Shown: one piece after another, positions 39,969 through 52,860 of the stretch
Position numbering within the stretch: position 1 is the stretch's first letter
Layout: each line of letters opens with the position of its first letter
Origin: Anisakis pegreffii
Taxonomy: Eukaryota; Nematoda; Chromadorea; Rhabditida; Anisakidae
Direction: 5' to 3'
DNA length: 64,000 nt
NCBI GenBank assembly: GCA_035041965.1
Contig: JAPYMA010002578.1
Location: 1 to 64,000, forward strand
The notes under the pieces: model-generated
Seen by the model: the letters and a program-made list of their open reading frames with translations, nothing else
Told to the model about the DNA's origin: nothing
Database searches by the model: none
Translations under genes and position numbers: made by a program

Positions 39969-40223
39969 ATGTTAATCATTGATCAGAGCCAATGCTTTGA
40001 GCAAAAGCGCATACAAATGGTGGTGGTCAGTGAAGAATACAAGCAAAGAGAACAAGGTGTTCTTTCGGAACTCATAAGCTGTCGTTCTGTTGAACAGACG
40101 AACGAGAAAATTCAGTCCTCGCTCATGAATTCAATTTGCACAAATAGTGCCACACTGTTACATTCTCTTACCGTTTCAAGTGAACGAATACAATCATACA
40201 ATCGCTTGCAGTTATTCTGTTAA
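39969..40223 (+). CDS. Hypothetical 84-residue ORF
   Basis: A plus-strand frame about 0.7 kb left of the GC-rich island, with a helical, Glu/Gln-rich middle ('EEYKQREQGVLSELISC') and balanced composition in a region where most frames are low-complexity. The strand is opposite to CNOT2. No family is recognised. Chance cannot be excluded. Confidence 0.2.
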   Translation: MLIIDQSQCFEQKRIQMVVVSEEYKQREQGVLSELISCRSVEQTNEKIQSSLMNSICTNSATLLHSLTVSSERIQSYNRLQLFC

Positions 40224-40883
40224 CTGGATATAGTGGATGTTATGTGTAAATTGGATAAAACCTGATGAAAACTTTACAACATCAATGGATGAGACAGGAT
40301 ACCTGCCGAGAGGATGATATGAATGAATGAGGAGATATCGACGACGACATTACAAGACACCATCCTGTGTCACGCTCAAACGAGAAAGTATATTGATTTA
40401 AAACCAACGAACGAACGCATGATATGAATGAATACATTCCACATAATTGATAAGCTATACTCATGAGATGTTAAAAGTAATATGACACATTCTATCACTT
40501 CACCACTAATTACATGCACATGCACACCACATCATACAACAAGTATATGAACGATGAACACGTACGAATGTATATCAATATATACACAATGACGACAAGA
40601 AATCATATGCTTTCATGTCAACGGTTAGCCCAGAAGGCTCTACTCATTCATATGGTTGCATTGATAGCTGAGACACTCGAATGTCAAGCTTCGAAAATAA
40701 CAACTTATTGGATTATTTTGATACGTGACAAGTAAAAACGGAGTTACCTCCATGCTTTTACACTCTAACATGTGCAATATGCAACTTTAACACATCGAAA
40801 TGCAAAATGAATCGTTACAGTTAACACGAAAAATCACGTTAAATAAGTTGGTAAACTCGCGATCCAAGTGAGACGGTCCTCAC

Positions 40884-41400
40884 CTGGATAAAATCAAACG
40901 AAGAAACGCTTGAAAACGGAATGAAAAGTCCGGAAAAATGCGAAAAGTCTGCACGGCTCCGAGCTGACGGCCGGGAAACCCGCTGCCTTGATTAGCCGTC
41001 GTTAACACGACGATGTTCTGTGTCTGTCTAATCGTTCCTTTCTTCAGCTCCCTCTCAGCATTCTGGCCGTTAATTTTGCACACCTCCTCGATGTCAAGTT
41101 CTCTTCAAACTCGACGAATCTCACCCCTAACATCCTCAGAATCCATGTTCTCCCGAACTGGATTCTCGTGCCTGCCTCACTCCACGGTTCTCAGGATCTC
41201 TACCGAGCCAGCCCACTCTCTAGCGTTGGAACAGCCAACGACGCATCGCACGAGAGGCCATTCTGCGAGCCAAACACATGCGACTGTTGGTCTTCAATGG
41301 ATGCTAACCTGCCGATCTGAGCGCAAGCGGCAATTCAAATACAGCAATCACAAATACGCTTCACCGGCCGGTGGCGTATTGCAATCGGTTGTTTTGTCGT
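40884..41400 (-). promoter_or_regulatory. GC-richer island: probable CNOT2 first exon and promoter
   Basis: This 0.5 kb is clearly richer in G, C and CpG than its surroundings. On the minus strand it ends in a clean donor, 'TTTTATCCAG' followed by GTGAGG at 40883, so it fits a 5' exon. The frame at 40880-41083 is open to the donor, but its phase does not match the CNOT2 exon at 29485, so the exon is probably untranslated, or an intermediate exon was missed. Long frames on both strands here are mutual shadows. It coincides with the strand-composition switch described in the findings. Confidence 0.5.
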
Positions 41401-41775
41401 GAATTCTGGATTCATTGCGATCAACCCCGCTTCCAGTGATTTCATACGTGGAACATTAAATTAGTGTGGAACTATTAATTCCGGATGAGTTCAATAAACC
41501 GCTGTTCCAGCGCTTATTCCAGCCGAACGATGTCTCAACATGGTGTTTCAGAATCATTCTTGTTTTCATCACTGACTAAATCAGTGCATAGTTGAAGTAA
41601 CCATATAGAATCATTGGATGCTTGTGATTGTAAATTTTCACTTCATTGAAAACACTCTTAATCAACGACGTTTCGTTTGGAACGTTTCGACGAATTTGTT
41701 GTGATAGCAGTGCAATTTGTTGTTGTGATATCGTCAGTTTGTTGACCTTTGAATCAGTGTGCGTCATCATTAATT

Positions 41776-41817
41776 ATGACGAAGAAGTCAAAAGAAAGCA
41801 AAAAGCTCGTTTTGAAT
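41776..41817 (+). CDS. Candidate first coding exon of a plus-strand gene
   Basis: ATG at 41776 opens 14 Lys/Ser-rich codons, 'MTKKSKESKKLVLN', ending in a textbook donor GTAAGTG. It lies just right of the GC-rich island and runs in the direction of the T/G-rich domain. Its phase (0) does not join directly to the next exon at 43073 (which needs phase 1), so an intermediate exon is missing or this exon belongs to another transcript. An opposite-strand ATG lies five bases away at 41770. Confidence 0.4.
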
Positions 41818-43072
41818 GTAAGTGAAACAAGAAGAAGAAAGGCCATTGTCTGTTGTAAGAAATTTAAATTTGTGTCCCAATTTCGGCTATTCGGCTATTT
41901 TGATGTACTCTTAAAGAAGATTCCTCCATTGTAAGAAGATGTTACAAAATAAATCACCCTGAATGTACAAATATGTGCCATTTCAAATGTATATGATTTC
42001 AAACATACGCGTAATTTTGGCAGACTTGAAGAGTATTTATGTAAGTTGTCTTAAAAGAAACGTCGTTGGTGTCTGAAGAACACCTCAATGAGGGTTTTGG
42101 AAATTGGGGATTGTCCACTGCATCGGTCTTTCCTTGAACGATATCGAGTTGATCTCATTCGCATTTTTCGTTTTTCGAGCGTTTTTCTGTTTCACATTTT
42201 TTAAAATTTGAAACTCCCTGATCAGATTCACAGTACTTAATTTCAAGAATCCTTCAACGACATGACATCTGAGTTCTAAACACTAGCCGCTTCTGAAGGA
42301 AAATTGAGTATCATTAGTCCCTGCTAATCACTAAATGTACCTATCATTTTCATTAATCATATCATATAACGTTCAAGGATCATCCTGAAGGCATGGACCA
42401 TATTAGCATGGAATTCTATTGATATTCCGAAGAAGCGGCCAGTATTCATCACCTTATCCATGTGATCCTGAATGACTCTCACAAATCAGATCTGGTCACG
42501 ACTCATCGTCTGTGTTTTATCAGTGGTTTTCTTGTTGCTCTACTCTTCACAATATTCTAACCATCGTCAACAGTATGGACAAATTATGCGAAAATATTCA
42601 CAGTCAATCGCGCACGCCAACGGTTTGGTAGCACAGCTGCACGGTTAATTTTACTGACTATGAGGTTTTTCTTGGAAATCCCGACTGAAGTGTTTCCCTC
42701 AGAGCAATTTTCTTACTGGTGCTGGACTGTCATGATAAAATTTAAGATGGCATGAGGAATGCCCACGATATATTAATAATATTGATGATGTTGATAGCAG
42801 TGGTTCAGTATCAACAGTTTCATTGAAAGTAACAATAACGATAGCAGTAGTGTTCATAATGTTAGCGATAATAGTGATCCTGATAGAATACTAGAGATAA
42901 TCGTGTTTCAAAATCAGCTCATGATAATATTACTTGCGTTTGAAACTGAATGTTGTATTGAGTATGGTGAGTAAAATTAGAACAATACTTCAAAAATCCG
43001 AAATAGAATGAGCTTGTTGAATTATCCGAAAGTTTCATTGAATAAAACGAATGAGTGACAATTTTGTTTCAG

Positions 43073-44899
43073 TGATGATCGAACGTAATCAACGAGTGGA
43101 AAAGTTAATGTCTGAGATGCATAACAAACACAATTTGATCATGAAAGGTTCCAATCAGTTTCATTCATCATTTCATTTTTGTTCACTGAATAGTTATCGA
43201 GAAATTAAGTATTTCTAGACAGTCATCTCTCGATTCACTTTTTGATCCTTTATTAAAGCGTGTATTTTCGTCGTATTCTCGTCTTTAAATTTAAATTCAT
43301 TTGAATGGCATCTGTAAATAAGTGATTGTGATTTTATGGTCTATTCAAAACATTTGTTTCCATGACGCGTTCTCTGTAAAGTTATTCGTCTTGGCGTTCA
43401 CATTTCATCCATAGTGCTGATAGCATTCTTGTTCCAGAGCATCACATCGTATTCAACGTTGTTTGCAAGAAATACAATGAAAAAATTTGATTACTTTTTT
43501 GCTTTTTTGCTGTTTTCTGTAGTAAACTGAAGATCATTTATGAGCGGTGATTCGAAGTGGTCATGTGGTGACGAAATTTTTATTTCAGAAACTTTGGAGA
43601 AGTATCGTAAGTTGGAATCGATACAAATGTCGTGTTTGGTCAGTGATTTATCTGTAATTGGTTGTTGTTTTGAATATTCTCAAATAAGTTCATGGTATGC
43701 GAGATCCACAAATGAATTTAATTTTTAATAGGATGGATAATGACTGGAGAAATAAAGATGTCAAGATGAGAACTCTGCATCGAGGCGAGTATTTTCACTT
43801 GAAAATTATTCAAGTGAATTTGTTTTGTTTGCAGCAGAATGCTCGAAAATGTGATGAACAGTCGAAAGCGTTACGAAGTCTGAATGCAGACGGTAGTGAG
43901 GCTGTTCGAAGAAATGAAGAAGCTATCGGGCAGTTGAAAGGTGAGAATCGTGATCCTGGAGGGATATACGGGGGGGAGGATTGATGTTGGATATTCCTGG
44001 ATATTTCGACAGATTGTTCATCGTGATGAACGCATATTTGTTCATTCAGCTGTTGATTCGTGGAAATCAGCAGTTACAATAACATATTATCAATGTGTTT
44101 TTCCCTGTTATCATTTATAACACATCCACGGTGCATTGGCATTTTCTCGCATACAGCTGACAATTATAGTGTATGAAATCATCCGTCACCATAGAAATTT
44201 AGATCCTTTTTATTGATTTTTGTATTCATCGTTATTATGTATTCGTTCATATTTCATTCATCCGTTTACAGAGTTATTGAAAAACACTGAGGCAAAGCTC
44301 GACGATACATCAGAACAGTTGAAAAGTTCATTAGCCAAAATTAGCGATCTCAAGGTAAGATCTTTAGATTATCACGTTAATCCATTGCGAATTTGAGTGC
44401 TTCTTGTGGATTTTCGATCCTTTTAACGGAGTCTAATTGAGCATCATTTATCGTGTTACTTTCATCGAATTTTATGGAATTATTTCAGTCGGAAAAGACT
44501 GCATTGTCGGAACGTTTGCAAAGGATAGAGTACGACTTTGGAAAGCTGAAGGTATGATGCTTTGTCTTACCAGTTTTTGAAACTTTTTTCTCGAAGAATA
44601 TTGCTTCAAGATGTCTCTGAATTCGAGAAAGTAGAAGTAACAATATGTTCAACTCTCCAATCCACTTCTTGTGACTTCAGTCGTTACATATTTTATTCAA
44701 TATTTCAATCGGTCCGCAATTCGGTCCTGTTGAAGTAGAGATTGTAAATGATGTGAGAAGCTTGGTTCAAGGCAAGTTTGAGTTTAAGAGCTGTATTTTT
44801 CAGTTGGAGAAAGAAGAGTGCTTGGTGAAGATAGGCAGAAATGTTTCGAAACGAGCGAAGTCGACTGGAAATATTGCAGTGGTGAACTTTGAGAAGAAG
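43073..44899 (+). CDS. Coiled-coil protein, six phased exons
   Basis: Exons 43073-43147, 43589-43638, 43835-43940, 44272-44354, 44489-44551 and 44804-44899 all have strong acceptors and donors and share one frame, encoding 157 residues from the ATG at 43075. Leu heptads and dense Glu/Lys/Gln make almost the whole segment a coiled coil ('ETLEKYRKLESIQ', 'NEEAIGQLKELLKNTEAKL', 'EKTALSERLQRIEYDFGKL'). It ends in a basic stretch 'KIGRNVSKRAKS'. I do not recognise the family; tethering, taxilin-like or cytoskeletal coiled-coil proteins were considered without a match. The last donor leaves phase 0, compatible with the plus-strand exon at 63291. The true start may be upstream. Confidence 0.75.
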
Positions 44900-47800
44900 G
44901 TAGGTGATAAACTGAAGAGAGATTAATTGTGGTACTTGTTTGTATATTGAAAGAGGCTGTCTTTCATATTGTGTAACTCGAATGAATCGCGCTTTTATCA
45001 CATTGAAAAATACTTTAATAACGAATGATCACTCTCCAAATTACTACAGATCCCAGCATTTCTTTATTTATTTACTTGTCCTGAATGGGAATCTTTATTT
45101 GACTAGAGTCGTTTTATTTTTCATTTGCTTATTGTTAGCGATTCTGGATTGTTTTTCTTGACTGTCTTGTTTCTCGTTGTGATTATTTGGTTGTGGTCGG
45201 TTTAACCGATATTTTGTGGTGGTTGTAATGTGTAATTTTTGAAAGTTTGAGCGAGAAATTTATTATTTCTTTTCATTTTCAATATTGGGAGAGTTTTTCA
45301 AAGACTTTTGGCCACTCCTGTTCCTTCCCAGTTATTAATTAACAGAAAGGTGAATTGACTGGATGTTTTGGCCACCACTGAATATTGTTTTTAGAGCATA
45401 TCACATGCATGTACGTTCGCTTTGTTAATGATTTCAAATAGGAAAGGATAATTATTGTTGTTATTGTGGGTGTTGTGCTTGTATGAAAGAGCTTTGTAAC
45501 AGTGAAAAAGCTTCGAGTAACAATTCTTCAATGCTTATGAATTATGAATGTTTCAAGATAATTGTTCAGTGCTCTGAAGGTTCTCCTGAACGGAATTGAA
45601 GCGAAGTTCGAATTGAAGTGAATGGAAACATAGGTTATTGATATTGAGTGATATGCTTTAGCAATTGTACATTGCATGTGATATGCGCTAAGCTGTTATG
45701 TGGTGAATATGATTGTTTTATGCTGATTCGGTTATATATGCTTAAGTTTATATTTATTGAATATTCAGAGCAATTTGTGCATTGTTATCGTCATATCTAA
45801 TTTCCTTATGTAATTTAGAGCTTGGTGTTTGGTGTAATTTAGAGATCGTTTTATTCGAATGAATGCATGTTAAAACTTTCGAGATAAGTTGTCGTGAAAT
45901 GTGTTGTGGTCATTTATTGTATTCTGTACTATCGTATTATAGTTGTAAGATATTTTGTGGTAGTGCAAAGAGTTTAATTCGTAGGGTATATTTCGGTTAT
46001 GAATTTGGTTGTGTTCGCTGATAATTGCTATTTTTTGAAATTTATTTATTTACTCATTTGTTTAATGGCGGCTTATTTGCTTCTTTATCGTTTGAAATCA
46101 GCCGTATGGCAGTATGGCCGAATATTAACCGTACCATGATGGATTCATGACGCTTTAACACTTTTTTTTTCTTGATTCTCGTCGATAAGTTGGACATTTT
46201 TGAATGTTCTTGTATCACTTATTGAAAATTTTGTTGAATTTGTTGTGAAGTATTGTGAATGATTGTGGTCGTAATATGGTATAAGATGCTTTCATTTGAG
46301 TTGATTTGATTGCATTTTGCATGTTTGAGGTTGTGATTGAATTGCTTTTTTGTTCGTATGTTAATTTGTTTATTCATCCATTCGACTATTCATTTCTTAC
46401 TTCGTATATTTAATCCATTTATTCTGTAGAGTACAAAAAGGAAATGTGATAATTTTGGTAATGATATTGGTAATAACAATACTATTAATAATAATAATAA
46501 TAATAATAACAGTAATAATACAGACCAAGTCGCACATTTTCAATGCAATCTCCCCATTGTGTCCGTTATTGTCTTCCTATTGTCTCCCATGATGAGTAGC
46601 ATCTAAAACTGGTGTTTAGTTTCTTCAAAAGTATGCAGTCTCTAGGGTTGTAACTGATAGCCTAGTGTAAATGAACAGTCGTATTACGTTGATTCAAATA
46701 TGAAGCATTTGAATGCGATTAAATTGATTGTAAGGACAGGAAATGTAATAGGTGGCAATAAGGTGATCATTTATTGATAAAGTGGTAATGATAATATATT
46801 GATAATCTTATGCATGAATTTCTAGTGATAGTAATTATCGTAACGGCAACAGTGGTGATTATTAGGACTCTAGTACTGTGATGGTTGAAGTATTCAGTTT
46901 GGAAGTGGAATATCTGGGGTTTGAGATCCACTTATGAGGGGGATTCTTGCCAGAAAACCAGTGGTGTATCCTTATTACTGGAATAACGCAGAGATGAGCA
47001 TAGCAAGGTATCACTATGTTTTGATAAGTAGCGAAATAGCGAAACACTCACTTCGCTTCGTAGCGGCGATACATGCCCTAGTGTGCACCGCTGAAATGAC
47101 GGACGGCAATACTAATGACAGCAATACCAAAATTAATAATATACTAGCCAACATCGATACGGAATGAATATTATTCGAGTTTGTGTGAAATTTCAGTCAA
47201 AACAACATCTTAGACAATGAGAAGATGCATGTTATTGAGCAAAAAAGATGAACAATGAACATTTGTTCCATATTTTGAATCATTAGAGTATTCGTTTCGT
47301 GGTAGATTAAACTTGTGTTTCGAGCATATGTGTAGTAATTTGTTGCAATAGCTTAAGAAACATCGGAATGTGCTTGGAAAGTAATAGAATCATTATTGAT
47401 GGCAATGATTGCGTTATCATAAGAGTAGTATTCGAAACGTTTACTTTTTCAATTAAGAAAGTACCGTATAAATGTAATCATCATAATGATTCAAACATCA
47501 CTTCAACATGAAATACAATAACAGAAAGTGAACGAGCAAGCTAAGAGCATGATCATATCTCACTAATCAGTTTAATTGCAAGCAAACAAAAATACCTATC
47601 TACAAGCAAGCATGCATGCATGCGAATGGAAATGTGCATATAACCACCATATGCATAACCACTGGATCACTTTTATGTGAACAAAGCAAAAAATTCGTCT
47701 AAATTTGAAGCACTTCGTGAATTTTCATTTCTTTTTGACCATGTTATGATGATCAAATGCTCGGTGCGAACGAACAGGCTTGCTGCCGCATCCTAAGCAA

Positions 47801-48113
47801 TCTATGCTGTCGTAAATCTTATATGCATGTGATCACCTACTCTGTGTATTTGTATCCTCCTAAAGCTAATTCCACTGCTGTAACAAACAATAAAATAGTT
47901 ATTCGAGGTCCGAGGCTATTGTAGGATTCTTTTCATCAATATGAGATGAGAATCGGATAATATGAGCACGATAGGATCCTCAGTGATTCGCTAAAGGATC
48001 ATGAATGTATGATTAAAACTTTATCAAACAGTGAATGAAAGCACGAAATTGTCAATGAAATGAACATTCTTGTCGATATGAACGAGCTGACTGAGTTCCG
48101 CATCCCTCCTTGC
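44900..48113. other. T/G-rich intron-like stretch
   Basis: The plus strand is strongly T- and G-rich with no convincing exon; it reads like intron of a rightward transcript. An (AAT)n run lies at 46483-46509. A plus-strand frame at 46934-47167 has no splice support. Confidence 0.45.
46483..46509. repeat. (AAT)n microsatellite
   Basis: About nine uninterrupted AAT-type trinucleotides, followed by a broken extension to about 46520. Confidence 0.85.
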
Positions 48114-51100
48114 CTATTCTTGATATCGGCTTGTAGGTGGTATCCCATCAAAAATACTGCTCCCATTATCATCACTGCTATCATTCGCGTTGCTTGTAAC
48201 CACACCAGTCACTTGGACTTGAGCTTGTAGCGGATGATTTGAGTGCGGCGGCGGCGGCGGCTCTGAACGCTCATCGAACGAGCTGATCGACGGTAACATC
48301 ATGCCAGAGGTAGCACCAACACCCGACGTGGAATGCTGATGATGCCAGCAACAGTTCATCATCATTAGCTGATCGTCTGCAGCGCAAGAATTTTGATTCT
48401 GGCTACGTGCTTGCGGCGGGTATGTGCATGATCCGAGCAGGCCCGGCGACGTAATAGAACTCGTGGTTGGCTTTGAATTCGTGCTCGTTGCTGCTGCGGC
48501 CAGCAGACTTGGAGTCATCGTTGCCGTGCAGCTCATACCGAGTCCACCGATCAGCGTTGGTTTTTGATCGATGAGTTGATCGTTGACACTGAATTGGAAC
48601 GATGTCGGAATTGTTGGCAGAGCACAACCGGCATTCGAAGCAGCTGCCAGAACCGTGGCTGTCGACAGAGGTTGCGCTTGGGCTTGCGCGAGCACTTCAG
48701 TTGGCGACTGCGAGGTGAGCTGGGAGACCTGAGCTTGTCCCTGAGCCAACAGGTGATGGGGTGGTGGAGATAGGGAGGCTTTTACGGTGGGCAATGCGGG
48801 GGGATTCGTGGTTATCGTCGAAGACGGCCAGCAATACATCTGTGCAGTGGCTTGAGCAGTTGCGGCGGCGGCATTCATACCGGCCAGCTGCGGTGCACAT
48901 GCACCATTTGTGGCTGTTGGAGCCATTGGAGGCGATAGATCTTCACCAGTGAAATGGTGGACAATGAACTGAAATTGATATTGGCTGATTTATCGGTTGT
49001 TTTCTTCAGAGCAATGGCCGAATTCTAGTTAGCTGCCTAAGTTTTTCCCTAATAATGCGATCAGTTATGTGAATGGTAACGTTCTGATGATTAGCCTCTA
49101 AGCTTGCGTTCTGAATTAGTGAGAAATAGTTAATTATATGTTATTTATGAAGAAATTAATCGCATATCTCACTCTTTACTATATGGATGTCTACGATTCA
49201 TGCATTCACTGTGTTACTGAGCAATATTAGTCTTGATAATATGAGCGATAGAACAATTGTGATCATAAATAAATGGATATGAATTGATGAAGATAATCAA
49301 GATATGATGATTGATGTTCAATTGGCAGTTTCTTACCTGCTGTTGAGCTTGTCTTTGCATGTACTGCAAAAACCATGGTCGTAAATTTATCGTTGAATCT
49401 TCCCCACTCGTATTCCTCGAATTCCGCTTCATTCTCCGCCTACAGTAATGAAAATATTCAGCCATTTCCGAGGCATTCACGTTTAGCTTTCGGCACACTC
49501 ATTCAGAAATACTATCAGATAATGTGCTCTGATTTGTGGTGTTTTCACAGTGCTTTGGCCATTTTTGAGTTTCAACCTACTGATTTCAACCTAGCTGGGT
49601 ATTTAGGATTGCTAAGAAACGCGATGATTTTCTTACATCATGGGATTGAATTAGTTCGCTGTTACCAAGGAATTATTTATTTCCGAATGAGATTGACCAT
49701 TTTCAGATGTACAACGGAATGCTTAGAATAGTTTATCCATTTGACAATGAGTGATTTCATTCAGCCGCCAATGTCTACGCATTTGATCTCTTTGATGATC
49801 AATAATGCACTAATAAAAGAATATCGGGAATATCATTCTCAAACTGAGTGTATCTGCAGATTTGCTTCAGATCTGGACAATGTATGCACGCTATTAAACT
49901 CTTCAGATCCTCTAAGCTCACAAAAGTTCATTCGTTGTCGAGCGATTATATTCAGTTTCAAAGGAACAGCTAATTTTTCGAAGGTATGTCATATAGCCGA
50001 GGAATTTCATAATATCATCAAACTGTGTTAATTTGACAGAGTGGTCAGTAGCACATTGCTACCGGTGCTTATGCAGCATCGTCTTCAATTCATCAGTATA
50101 TTGTAATTCTATTACCAATCGTATAATTTTCGTACCCTTCAGGTGGAGTAGATCCTGAGCTAACTAGGAAGCGGTATCCCTGGAATGCCTTAGCATGTGT
50201 CCAGAGGTAGAGGCGCTTTCGAAGGAATATTTGATCTATTAGGGGATCAATTGTTTACCAAGCATCCGCAGTTCTGCACTCTATCCACATCTTATCGTCA
50301 TCTTCAGTTATTCATCATATTTTCAATTGCAACTGATATAGAATTTCTCGAAAGTACATGATTTCTTGTGATTTCGAAAGTACATGATCGAAAGTACATT
50401 TCCTCATGCAACGACCATTTTTCCCAAGAAATACGATGAAAATCGCATTGTAGGACTAGCAATTGTTAGGAGATGGTTGGCTAGAACAATGCTTTGTGAC
50501 GGTTTGGCTGTTGTGTTCGATTGTAAGAAGATTGAGAAACTGACAAACAAATGATTATGATTCACTATTGTTTTAGAAAGCGATTATATACTGGCGCCAC
50601 GCATCTTCATGTCTTTTGGCCGTCTTTTTTTGCATTATTCGTCTTCTTTTTTTCGTAAGAGTCTTCATGCTTACGCAAGTGACCATCTGTTCCATTTACT
50701 ACAGATGTCTTAAATATTGTAGTAATAATGATCACATCTTGTCCGTATAAACTCCACAATAAATACTCCATATAGTGCTCAAAAACAATTATCGTTTGGA
50801 AGGCCTTCTAGATCGTTTTGATTTTTTGTCACAAGGAAAGAATGTTATCCTCATATACGATTTGTGAATCGCTAAGAATTGATACTTGAAAGAAACGACT
50901 CTAAGGGATGTTTCTGCAAGCTCAGGGACTTGACATGAGTAGATTTGTTAAGCTTGCACTAGATTGAACTTTCTTACATTGGTGAGATATCTTCGGGGGA
51001 TTTACTTGCACGATCTTAGATTTCAAAGGGATCGGGACAGGAATATGCTTCTATTCATACAGTTCAGGGATTAGCTTTGCGGATTTAACTGGAGTATTGG

Positions 51101-52860
51101 TGCCAGTCTGTTGTTCTCAAGGGATGTGTTTTAAAATTATTGGACAAGGACTGAGACCGTTGAATCATTCTACATTTTGGTTCACTTATGACTGTGACTT
51201 TGGAAATGTATGATAGTGAATCGCTTTCTGATATTCGCGTTAAAGCATAAAGCAGAATCAATTTTACTCCTCATAATTAAATTTTCCTAATTTCATGTAA
51301 TATTCATATCATTTTCATGCATACAATTACTCTGTTCAACTGATCAATACATTGAAAACCAAATATTCTGCCCAGTGATCTTCTATTTGTGTTTGGTCAA
51401 GTCGATCATTTTAAAGCTCATACGCTTATAGCGATACATTCGCTGTATATCAGCGCCTATCTCATAAGGCTAAGTCTGAGTGTACACCTGACTCAAAGTG
51501 TGCACCGAGCTCGAGTCTAATTCGAATGGATCAGGCAAAAATCCGTCTCGGGCAGCCATTCAACCGAAGGCACTCTGGGTAACTTCATAGATCATCGACC
51601 AAATCAGTTAGCAATCGCGACTAACCTTCGTTTATAGTTGCCATTATCGAACATATTTTCTGAATCCGGTGAGAGCGTCCAAAAGTTGCCTTTTCGATCG
51701 CTGGCCGGTCCGATGCCGTCTCGAGCTCGCTTTATAAAGCAATCGTTCAACGACAGATTATGTCTTATGCTATTTTGCCAGCCTTGCCGCCGTTTTGAAT
51801 CACAGTTACGATAGTAAGGGAATCGAGCATCGATGTACTGTAATTGAAGGACACAATCAAACAAGGCACACGTTAATGAACAAAGCACCATAATCCATAC
51901 AACATAAGAGAACGTGATCATTATTCAACATGTTATACTGTAACCAGTATACTGTATTTGCTATTTATTATGAAAACTATTGGTGGAAGTCGAAACAGAA
52001 GAAGAAGAAGTTCATCAGATAGATATGTTTTTGCTTGCCGATTTGAAAGTGTACACAACATATCTGATGAGATTAGTTGATGTCTTAGAGCCAATTGACA
52101 CTATGAAATGTCTGGAATCTTTTGATGATCTTTAAATTATAGCTAATATCTACGCGTTCTGTTTCATTTTACGGGACCTTGATGGCACATATGTATGTTG
52201 CAGTTACTCTTGAACATGTTTGCTACCTTCCGAAGATGTTGTTCCGCAGCAGAGTCTCTGATTCCTTAATGTTTGTTACGATATTCTTTTTGGAAGATAT
52301 CGTTAAAACATGCTTCCTCCACTAGTTATGCAGCAGCTCATCACATGATTTGACTGGGCATGACAGATCACAAAAGATGTGAGTATGCTGATACATCTGC
52401 TGTAGTGTTTGGGCGCAGTATGTTTGAAACACCATTCATGGGGACGCATGATAAAAGTTTTGATATTTAAGGATTTGTGGATATATTCAACTTAGACGCA
52501 TGCTAAAAGTTTTGGATGAGATATTTGAACTGGTTATCTCAACGCTGTTCAGCTATTTTACTTCTACCACCTACTTTATCTGGCAGTGCCCGAAGTCTGT
52601 CTTTCGTTCGCACTCATCAAGTTAAATGAAAGTTGTCTTCATAACCTATCATCGAATGAGATTTCAATCACCGTATGTTCAAGATCAAGTTGTCACATCA
52701 GTTGGATAACCTCAAAAGAGAACGATCACTCACTTACATTATATATTTGCGACAGTGTCATTCGTCGTTCTGGTGAATCGTTTATAGCCATCGTTATCAA
52801 TGCCACATACGAATACGGTGGTTTATCGTGTTCATTGCCCTCTTCACTGAACAAATTCAT
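48114..52860 (-). CDS. Forkhead transcription factor, FoxL2-like
   Basis: Four exons in phase, 52860-52738, 51837-51626, 49439-49337 and 48968-48114 (TAG stop), encode 430 residues. The forkhead DNA-binding domain spans about residues 13-118: '[14 protein letters not shown]' opens it, helix 3 reads '[17 protein letters not shown]', and wing 2 reads '[29 protein letters not shown]' in part. The 'RKGNxWTL' and 'GNYxRRRRMKR' endings are closest to FoxL2 among the forkhead classes I know. Four extra residues sit before helix 3 ('[10 protein letters not shown]' where most have six). The long last exon is rich in Ala, Gln, Ser, Thr and Pro, including a 'PPPPP' run, as expected of a disordered regulatory tail. 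The Met at 52860 is the first in its exon after an open frame, so upstream exons are possible. Neighbouring exons on the other strand suggest nesting. Confidence 0.92.
49747..50031 (+). CDS. Hypothetical ORF inside a forkhead intron
   Basis: An ATG frame of about 94 codons on the plus strand, starting '[17 protein letters not shown]', lies within intron 2 of the forkhead gene. Its cysteine-containing, mixed composition is not typical of AT-rich noise. It could be an exon of the enclosing plus-strand transcript, but I found no clean acceptor or donor pair that fits the coiled-coil frame. No family is recognised. Confidence 0.2.
   Translation: MSDFIQPPMSTHLISLMINNALIKEYREYHSQTECICRFASDLDNVCTLLNSSDPLSSQKFIRCRAIIFSFKGTANFSKVCHIAEEFHNIIKLC

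Larger units (their letters stand above)
29486..40883. other. Long G-poor, A/C-rich stretch, likely CNOT2 intron 1
   Basis: For 11.4 kb the plus strand is rich in A and C and poor in G, with no exon chain on either strand. Most open frames are products of stop-poor composition. Small candidates worth noting are the minus-strand frame at 37711-37977 and the plus-strand frame at 39969-40223. Direct repeats occur at 31564-31638 and 32317-32391. An intron of this length would be unusual next to the few-hundred-base introns of the neighbouring genes. Confidence 0.45.

Noticed and set aside
41013..41402. Plus-strand 129-codon frame in the GC-richer island
   Set aside because: Ser/Thr/Arg-rich translation without splice logic. 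High G+C lowers stop frequency on both strands here, so length alone is not evidence.
48403..48952. Several frames overlapping the last forkhead exon on both strands
   Set aside because: Alternative-frame shadows of a GC-richer Ala/Gln-rich coding exon.
50350..50402. Three 'CGAAAGTACAT' direct motifs
   Set aside because: Very short, irregularly spaced, probably slippage in AT-rich intron. No CRISPR-like spacing exists anywhere in the window.
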